From the NCBI GenBank assembly GCA_021775195.1, contig JAJFIG010000158.1, forward strand, positions 1-11,259: 11,259 nucleotides of DNA, in the 5' to 3' direction. This DNA comes from Rhodospirillales bacterium. GTDB taxonomy: Bacteria > Pseudomonadota > Alphaproteobacteria > Rhodospirillales > 2-02-FULL-58-16. The notes under the pieces are model-generated. The model saw only the letters and a program-made list of their open reading frames with translations. It was not told the DNA's origin and searched no databases. The translations under genes and the position numbers were made by a program. Numbering within the stretch: the first letter of the stretch is position 1; every line of letters starts with the position of its first letter. Positions 6,139-11,259 of this stretch are shown here, in pieces.

Positions 6139-9100
6139 CTAGCCGGCCAGGCACAGTGCATCGCGTTCCAGGACCGCATGGATCGTTCGCGCAAGCACGT
6201 CCTGCTTCACCGGTTTCTGAAGAAACGTCGCATGTTTCGGGATTCCGGTACCTGGGACATGATCGTTCGACGGGTACCCTGAAATGAACACGATTTTCAT
6301 ATCGGGCCGGGCCTTCTGCAGGATATCGGCGAGCTCGAATCCACCAAGGTTGGGCATCACCACGTCGCTGAGCAGGAGATGAATGGGGCCCTCGATCTCG
6401 TCGTCGACCTCCAGCGCTTCGAAACCGTCACTGGCGGTCAAGACCGTGTAACCAAGATCATCAAGAGTGCGCGAACTCAACTTGAGCAGGGAAAGATCGT
6501 CCTCGACAAGCAGTATCACTTCGCCGTTTCCACGCGGCAAATTTCCGACGTCGGGCAGAGCCACCTCGGGCTCACGGTCGACGGTCGGTAGGTAGAGTCG
6601 AAAAATTGATCCCTTGCCTGGTTCGCTGGAAACATCGACGACCATGCCGGACTGTTGGGCAAAACCATAAACCATCGCCAGTCCGAGACCGGTGCCCTTG
6701 CCCTGAGCCTTGGTCGTGAAAAAAGGCTCGAAAATGTGCGGCAGATCCTTTGGATCGATACCACTGCCCTGATCCTTCACGAAGATCTCCGCATAGCGGC
6801 CAGGCGTCATCCCCCGGTGGCGCGCCGTGAATTCATCCCCGACCTCGGCAACGCGGAGTCCGACGACAATCGACCCGCCACGCGGCATGGCGTCGCGCGC
6901 ATTGATGACAAGGTTCATAACTGCCTGGCCTAACTGCGCGGAGTCGGTCTCGGCGCAGATATCGCCATCATCCATCTCGAGTTTCAAATCGTGCCGTTCT
7001 CCAACCGACCGCTCTAAAAGCCCCAGAGTTTCACGCAATACTCCGTCGAGGGCGACGACGCCCTTTTCCATGATCTGGCGGCGGCTGAAAACGAGGAGCT
7101 GCTGAGTGAGGATTGCCGCCTTGTCGGTCGCCTCGACAACATGGGCCAGGGATTCTTTGGCGGGGCCGTTTCTCTTGATCTGCTGGATCGCCTGGTTCGA
7201 GTAACCGTCAATGATCATAAGCAGGTTGTTGAAATCGTGCGCGATGCCGCCGGTCAACTGACCAATCGCGTCCATCTTCTGGGACTGAACGAGTTGGCGC
7301 CCAAGTTCGGCCCGCTCTTCGTCGGCCTTTTTGCGCTCGGTGATGTCGGTGCCGATGGCTCCGACGCTCGTAACATTACCGTCGGCGTCAAGAATTGGGA
7401 ACTTCACCGTGAGATAAGTGCGGACGCCATCAGGGAGGTGCCATTCTTCTTCTTCCTCGACAGTATGCCCTGTTTCGATCACGCGTTGGTCGTGCCCCGC
7501 GAAGGAGTCCGCCACTTCCTTGGGAAAGATGTCGTATGATGTCCTGCATCGGGCCTCCGCGTCGGTGATTCCGTAGAGAATTTCCGCCTGCCGGTTGATC
7601 AACAGGTAGCGCCCCTCCTCGTCCTTGATGTGGATCTTGGTAGGCGAATTGTCGAGGACGGCACGGAAGCGCGCCTCGCTTTTCTGGAGTGCGTCCTCTG
7701 CCCGCTTACGTTCGGTGATATCGACGACACAGCTGAAAATGGCGGGTTCGCCATCCCAGGTCGTGATGCTGGTCCGGTTCTCCAACCAGATCAGGGAGCC
7801 ATCCTTTTGGACCGCCTGGTATTCGTACCAGGTCGGGACCTCTTCGCCATGCATGCGGCGTGCCCGGTATGCGGCCATGCGGGCCCGATCCTCCTCGGAG
7901 ATCAACCCATCGACCGAGTCCATCGCCATCACTTCGTCCACCGTATACCCGTGGATGTCCGCCCAGGCCTGATTGACATACAAAGGTTTTCGATCCCGGT
8001 GGATAAGGATTCCCTGAATGGACCCCTCAACCAGGTTGCGGAATCGCTGCTCGCTGTTGCTCAGGGCTGCTTCCGCCTGCTGGCGTTCGGTGATGTCGGA
8101 GCCGGTGCCGCGGTAGCCCTTGAACCGGCCATCCTCGTCGAACACCGGCTTGCCACTGGTCGAGAAATGCAGGGTGCGGCCGTCCTCGTGCTTGTAGGTA
8201 TACCGGAAATCGCGGAAGGGACGTCGGGCATCCAGGTCCATCAGGTGACGGTGCCACTTCTCGTCTTCGATCTCGCCCTTGCCCAGATCCCGCCGTGTCT
8301 TGCCGATAAGTTCTTCGGGCCGGACGCCCGTGATCTCGGCGAGACGTGGAGAGTAGTGCGAGAATCGCAGTTCCTCGTCCATCTCCCAAATCCAGTCCGA
8401 GGACGATTCGGCGATGTCGCGGTATCTGTGCTCGCTCACGCGCAAAGCCGCTTGTGCCTGTTCGCGTTCGGCGATCTCGCGGGATAATTTCGAGGTACGC
8501 TCGTTGACCCGCTGCTCCAGGCGTTCGTTCACCGTGTGGAGCGCATCTTCCGTCCAAATGCGCTCGGTTATGTCATGGGCATAGACATCGACGTAACCGG
8601 CTTCCGGCATAGGATGAAGGAGGATTGAAAAGGTGCGACCGCTGCAAGCGTATTCCAGACGACCCTGGTTGCCCGTTGTCGGCAAATCATTCAGCGCCCG
8701 GGTCCACGCCACAGGCACAGAATCACCAACGGCGCACTGAATGGCGTCGAGGAACGGTGTGCTCGCGGCATTGGCATAGAGAAGCACGTTGTCGCTACCG
8801 AACCTGAGTGTCGGATTTGGGCTGTGTTCGGGGAAACTGGCAAGACTCTTGATTTTCTGTTCGGTACGGACATTCCGGCGAATAACCTTGCCCGAAACCA
8901 GAACAGGAACGACCAGGGCAACGGCAGTGAATACCATGACTGTGGCAACGTATTCCCAGCGTTCACCGGTCTCTTCCGGGTGGTAGTGACCGCCGAGGTT
9001 GCCGCTGATCAGGTCCTCGTAAAGGAACTCCCAGGCGATGGAGAGCACGAAGACGCCCAACAGGGTGAGGCCCGCCAAGTAGAGAACATGGCGGGTGGAA

Positions 9101-9186
9101 AAATTATCTTCCCCGGCCAGAACCGATACGTTGCCACTATTAAGATACTTCATGAAATTTACGGTCGCCCGTGTTCGAGCGTGCAT
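6139..9186 (-). CDS. Membrane-anchored hybrid histidine kinase (4 PAS, HisKA, HATPase, REC)
   Basis: Hybrid sensor kinase of 1015 residues. Two membrane helices at about 33-52 and 79-98 enclose a short loop of some 26 residues containing GGHYHPEE. With so little outside the membrane, sensing is probably done by the cytoplasmic PAS domains. These lie at about 113-208 (divergent, FPEHSPNPTLRF), 255-368, 381-496 and 508-622, with a coiled coil at 208-252. HisKA has GGIAHDFNNLL with phospho-acceptor H650. The HATPase has N758/N762, DQGSGID (805-811), FEPFFTTK and GKGTGLGLAMVYGF. A C-terminal receiver (about 888-1008) has E895/D896/D897, phospho-acceptor D941 in LLLSDVVMP, S969 and K991. No Hpt domain or DNA-binding output is present. 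The ATG at 9186 has AGGG five bases upstream; the internal ATG at 9153 has nothing comparable. Three PAS modules match ones in the MHYT kinase. The CheY-like gene follows by 20 bases. Confidence 0.93.
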   Translation of the reverse strand: MHARTRATVNFMKYLNSGNVSVLAGEDNFSTRHVLYLAGLTLLGVFVLSIAWEFLYEDLISGNLGGHYHPEETGERWEYVATVMVFTAVALVVPVLVSGKVIRRNVRTEQKIKSLASFPEHSPNPTLRFGSDNVLLYANAASTPFLDAIQCAVGDSVPVAWTRALNDLPTTGNQGRLEYACSGRTFSILLHPMPEAGYVDVYAHDITERIWTEDALHTVNERLEQRVNERTSKLSREIAEREQAQAALRVSEHRYRDIAESSSDWIWEMDEELRFSHYSPRLAEITGVRPEELIGKTRRDLGKGEIEDEKWHRHLMDLDARRPFRDFRYTYKHEDGRTLHFSTSGKPVFDEDGRFKGYRGTGSDITERQQAEAALSNSEQRFRNLVEGSIQGILIHRDRKPLYVNQAWADIHGYTVDEVMAMDSVDGLISEEDRARMAAYRARRMHGEEVPTWYEYQAVQKDGSLIWLENRTSITTWDGEPAIFSCVVDITERKRAEDALQKSEARFRAVLDNSPTKIHIKDEEGRYLLINRQAEILYGITDAEARCRTSYDIFPKEVADSFAGHDQRVIETGHTVEEEEEWHLPDGVRTYLTVKFPILDADGNVTSVGAIGTDITERKKADEERAELGRQLVQSQKMDAIGQLTGGIAHDFNNLLMIIDGYSNQAIQQIKRNGPAKESLAHVVEATDKAAILTQQLLVFSRRQIMEKGVVALDGVLRETLGLLERSVGERHDLKLEMDDGDICAETDSAQLGQAVMNLVINARDAMPRGGSIVVGLRVAEVGDEFTARHRGMTPGRYAEIFVKDQGSGIDPKDLPHIFEPFFTTKAQGKGTGLGLAMVYGFAQQSGMVVDVSSEPGKGSIFRLYLPTVDREPEVALPDVGNLPRGNGEVILLVEDDLSLLKLSSRTLDDLGYTVLTASDGFEALEVDDEIEGPIHLLLSDVVMPNLGGFELADILQKARPDMKIVFISGYPSNDHVPGTGIPKHATFLQKPVKQDVLARTIHAVLERDALCLAG
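7321..7665 (-). repeat. PAS module E, copy in the hybrid kinase
   Basis: This encodes residues 508-622 of the hybrid kinase and is the gap-free partner of 2662-3006 (85 of 115 residues identical by hand count). The acidic EEEEEW run and VGAIGTDITERKKA are kept in both. The DNA is also visibly similar, for instance around the DNSPTKIHIKD codons. Confidence 0.85.
7687..8046 (-). repeat. PAS module B, copy in the hybrid kinase
   Basis: This encodes residues 381-500 of the hybrid kinase and is the gap-free partner of 3796-4155 (88 of 120 residues identical by hand count). Here it lies immediately before module E, while in the MHYT kinase two other PAS domains separate B from E. Confidence 0.85.
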
Positions 9187-9293
9187 TTCGGCCCTAATAT
9201 TAATCTGGAATGGTTTCTTATTTTGTCCGATGTGATTGATGAAACATCTATTTTAACTGACGATTCCGATTTCCTGAATGGTTGTACGAACCA

Positions 9294-9312
9294 GGTAAAC
9301 AAGCCGTTAATT
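9294..9312 (-). promoter_or_regulatory. Shared upstream element, copy 2 (CtrA-like half-site pair)
   Basis: On the minus strand this reads AATTAACGGCTTGTTTACC, 107 bases before the hybrid kinase start. It differs from the copy at 5547-5565 at only two positions and keeps the TTAA-N7-TTTAC arrangement. Its similar distance to the start codon in both transcription units argues for a regulatory role; assignment to CtrA is tentative. Confidence 0.45.
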
Positions 9313-9492
9313 AGCCCTACTAAAAAGAGTGTTTTGTTAAAAGCCCGGCAAGATATCGACAAATCCGCTGCCGGCCACCGGCTTGCCGATTCGCCTCGGG
9401 CCGGTGTCTGTTTCTATGGTCAGGCTTCCATTGACGGAAAATTCGCCGGCCTAAATTGCTCAGTGAACCAAGCGCAGACATTCGCCGCGGCA

Positions 9493-9498
9493 TTGACA
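9493..9498 (+). promoter_or_regulatory. Possible -35 element before the protease gene
   Basis: An exact TTGACA lies 33 bases before the protease ATG. At 17-base spacing the -10 position would read AAATCT, a poor match, and transcription would then begin almost at the start codon. No Shine-Dalgarno is visible before ATG 9532, which would suit a leaderless or near-leaderless message, but the element may be coincidental. Confidence 0.25.
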
Positions 9499-9531
9499 TT
9501 TTTTCGGGCGCAGCCAAATCTTTAACCGCGA

Positions 9532-10866
9532 ATGAGTGTCCATTTTCTCAGGTTTCTGGTGTTTTCCGCCGCTGTCATGGCAACGGTCGCCCATGCCGGT
9601 GGCCCGCCAGACCCGGGCAACGACATCGGTGCTTACCTACGGGAAACCCTGGCGACCGCCTGCACCGAGACCGTGCCGGCTCCCAGAGGAGTGGGCTGGC
9701 GCCTGGGTGACGCGGTTCTGGTGGCGGAGGCCGAGGGCACTGTGCGCGGTGGGCCAGGACGTCTTTCACGGATATTCCGCCTGCCGGGCGGAGACGAGTT
9801 GCGGATGGAATTGATCCACCCCGGCGGGCGCCTGCGCCGGGTCAGCGCCGATTACTACGAAGCGGCGCCCAACGGGACCTTGCGCCCGGCGATTACGGCC
9901 TTCGCCGGTGGCGACTGCCGCATCCTCCAGGGGCGGCAGATCGTCTATGGGCGCAACGGGAGGGCCGACCTGGTACTTCTCGCCGGCGACCTGAAGACGG
10001 TGGAATACCGCGAGCCCTATGACGCCCCCGTGCCGCCGGGCCGCGACCCGGGCGGGGTGACGGTGGCCCACGTCGACAGCGGCATCAACTACACCGTACC
10101 GGTTCTGGCAGCCCGCCTTGCTCGGAACCCCCGGGGCCGTGCCCTGGGCTACGATTTCTGGGACCTGGACGAGCGGCCTTTCGACGGCGACACGGGCCGG
10201 TCGCCGTTCTTTCCCCTGCGTCACGGCACCCGGACGGCCAGCATTTTGGTGCGAGAGGCCCCCGGCGCGCGCCTGCTGCCCTATCGCTATCCGCGCCCCG
10301 ACATGACTCGTATGGCGACGCTGATCGAGGATGCGGCACTCCATCATGTACGGTTGGTGAACTTATCGCTCGTCAGCCGCGATTTTGCGCGCTGGGCGGC
10401 GTATCACGCGGCGGCGCGGCGGCACCCTGAAATATTGTTTGTGGTCGCGGCCGGCAACAATCAGCGCGACCTCGACCAAGTGCCGATGTATCCGGCGGCC
10501 TTGCCGCTGGCCAATCAGATCACGGTTACTGGCGCGACCGATGACGGCCGGCTGATGCGCAAGGCCAATTGGGGCCGACGTTCGGTCGATCTGATGGTGC
10601 CCGCCGAGGGCCTTTTGGTAACCGGTTTTGAAGGGGTGAGGGAACGGGTGTCCGGTTCAAGTTATGCGACCGCCCGGGTCACTGCGCTGGCCGCTTGTCT
10701 GCTCGCCGCATCTCCGTCCTGGGGGGCAGATGAACTCAAAGCAGCGCTTCTCGCACGCGCTATTCAAAGCGCGGACTCAGAGATGGTTGCCCATGGTTTT
10801 CTCGCCAGTTCAGCAATCGAGGAACGCGGTGCGTGTCCCGCCCAAGTCGCGAAATCTGGGCTCTAA
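9532..10866 (+). CDS. Secreted subtilisin-family (S8) serine protease
   Basis: Probable exported peptidase of 444 residues. Residues 1-22 form a signal peptide: MSVHFLR, a hydrophobic core, and cleavage after the AHA at 20-22. A stop codon lies in frame just upstream, so ATG 9532 is the first possible start. Residues 23-172 are an N-terminal region I do not recognise; it has Cys at 44 and 129 that could pair, and may be a propeptide or a targeting domain. The peptidase domain runs from about 174 to 425: D182 in VAHVDSGIN, H231 in RHGTRTAS, oxyanion N309 in VVAAGNN, and nucleophile S377 in GSSYATARV. The family's GTSMATPxV is altered: T to S, M to Y, and the P to A. The whole triad is present, so activity is expected. 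No C-terminal anchor is seen. It is transcribed away from the kinase genes; a functional link to them is not shown by the sequence. Confidence 0.9.
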   Translation: MSVHFLRFLVFSAAVMATVAHAGGPPDPGNDIGAYLRETLATACTETVPAPRGVGWRLGDAVLVAEAEGTVRGGPGRLSRIFRLPGGDELRMELIHPGGRLRRVSADYYEAAPNGTLRPAITAFAGGDCRILQGRQIVYGRNGRADLVLLAGDLKTVEYREPYDAPVPPGRDPGGVTVAHVDSGINYTVPVLAARLARNPRGRALGYDFWDLDERPFDGDTGRSPFFPLRHGTRTASILVREAPGARLLPYRYPRPDMTRMATLIEDAALHHVRLVNLSLVSRDFARWAAYHAAARRHPEILFVVAAGNNQRDLDQVPMYPAALPLANQITVTGATDDGRLMRKANWGRRSVDLMVPAEGLLVTGFEGVRERVSGSSYATARVTALAACLLAASPSWGADELKAALLARAIQSADSEMVAHGFLASSAIEERGACPAQVAKSGL

Positions 10867-10902
10867 ATTTTTGGCGCGGATGTAGGTCTTACAGAAGTTC
10901 CG

Positions 10903-10931
10903 CCGCGCGATGCCTAGCGGACGCGCGGTTT
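10903..10931 (+). terminator. Possible terminator hairpin after the protease gene
   Basis: Perfect 7 bp all-GC arms (ccgcgcg at 10903-10909, cgcgcgg at 10922-10928) enclose a 12-base loop and are followed by TTT on the plus strand. The hairpin starts 36 bases after the protease stop codon and overlaps the last codons of the convergent gene. The T run is short, so this is a modest candidate. Confidence 0.35.
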
Positions 10932-11259
10932 GAGATCGAGCACCAAGTCTTGGGTGCCGAGCGCCAGCGCTTTCTCCGACGTGGCAAACAGTTCACCGTC
11001 AACCACCGACAGAATTTCGGTGTCCTTGTCGGTGAAGGCCTCGACCACGTAGTTCGGCCAACGCGCGCGTGCGTTCATGTCGATCGGCGGCGAGATTCTG
11101 AATTGAAGTGGAAGCTCAAAATCGGTCTTGATGACGAACTTGGGGTCGTGGTCGACGCCTTCGCCGGGGTGAAAGATTTTGATAATCAGGCGATCGCCCG
11201 ACGCGATCGACGTGGCCAGCCCCTCGTGGACCGAAATTGTGCCATGAATCGACAGGTCA
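10914..11259 (-). CDS. 3' end of a gene resembling the CcmI C-terminal domain
   Basis: An open frame runs leftwards from the window edge (first full codon at 11258) to TAG at 10916-10914, giving 114 residues with an ordinary coding composition. The pattern resembles the periplasmic C-terminal domain of CcmI/CycH, which holds apocytochrome c for haem attachment: a GTISV strand, a Gly-Asp turn (SGDRLIIKIFHPGEG), an ELPLQFRI strand followed by a polar turn with Asp-Met, a VVEAF strand, and a final LGTQDLVLDL segment. The usual G-D-L-x-G motif is not clear (DGELFATSEKAL instead). This is family resemblance from memory, so a different secreted beta-rich protein is quite possible. The 5' part is outside the window. 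The gene converges on the protease with 47 bases between stops. Confidence 0.5.
   Translation of the reverse strand, partial: DLSIHGTISVHEGLATSIASGDRLIIKIFHPGEGVDHDPKFVIKTDFELPLQFRISPPIDMNARARWPNYVVEAFTDKDTEILSVVDGELFATSEKALALGTQDLVLDLKPRVR

Larger units (their letters stand above)
9187..9531. other. Divergent control region between the hybrid kinase and the protease
   Basis: This is 345 bases without a credible gene. The left part (about 9195-9345) is AT-rich and holds the 19-base element shared with the MHYT kinase promoter region. At 9346-9388 there is an inverted repeat (cggcaag with cttgccg, 7 bp arms) enclosing and overlapping a tighter gccgg/ccggc hairpin at 9370-9382; its role is unknown. 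The right end carries TTGACG (9431) and TTGACA (9493) sequences facing the protease. Open frames crossing this stretch lack domain character and codon structure, so I leave them out. Confidence 0.6.

Noticed and set aside
7630..8487. A 285-codon plus-strand open frame opposite the hybrid kinase
   Set aside because: It mirrors the PAS modules of the real gene; its likeness to the antisense frame at 2551-4242 only reflects PAS module homology on the other strand.
8824..9525. A plus-strand open frame crossing the hybrid kinase start and the divergent gap
   Set aside because: Its first half is antisense to the kinase membrane segments and the rest covers AT-rich promoter DNA with the shared regulatory element.
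9766..10347. A 193-codon minus-strand open frame inside the protease gene
   Set aside because: The plus strand carries the Asp and His catalytic motifs of the S8 protease here; the antisense frame has no features.

Overview
The window is a dense block of bacterial signal-transduction genes on the minus strand, followed on the plus strand by one secreted protease gene and then the end of a convergent gene. Several traits suggest an alphaproteobacterium, perhaps of the Rhodospirillales: moderately high GC, very large multi-PAS kinases, a hybrid kinase, and pairs of upstream sites shaped like TTAA-N7-TTAA. That placement is inferred from style and not from a marker gene.

Region by region (transcription of the first five genes runs from right to left): (i) 9186-6139 encodes a membrane-anchored hybrid histidine kinase (2 TM, four PAS, HisKA, HATPase, REC). 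(ii) 6118-5702 encodes a single-domain CheY-like receiver, 20 bases downstream. (iii) 5701-5452 is a 250-base gap, AT-rich towards its left end. (iv) 5451-1927 encodes a 1174-residue histidine kinase with an N-terminal seven-helix MHYT sensor and five PAS domains. (v) 1909-1454 encodes an Rcp-type single-domain response regulator, 17 bases downstream. (vi) 1437-1 encodes a REC-PAS-PAS-GGDEF diguanylate cyclase, 16 bases further on; it is cut by the window edge inside its GGDDF motif. To the right, 9187-9531 is a divergent control region, 9532-10866 (+) encodes an exported subtilisin-family (S8) protease, and 10914-11259 (-) is the 3' end of a gene that resembles the C-terminal part of the cytochrome c biogenesis factor CcmI.

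The two kinase/receiver pairs look like linked copies of one kind of pathway. They share two PAS modules at about 73-74% identity (hand alignment without gaps) and a third at lower identity, but in a different order. The two transcription units also share a 19-base upstream element (17/19 identical) about 100 bases before each kinase start. The simplest reading is two co-regulated sensory branches, one soluble-PAS/hybrid and one with the MHYT gas- or metal-sensing head. At least the MHYT branch probably ends in c-di-GMP production through the receiver-linked cyclase. No insertion sequence, CRISPR array, tRNA or rRNA was seen.
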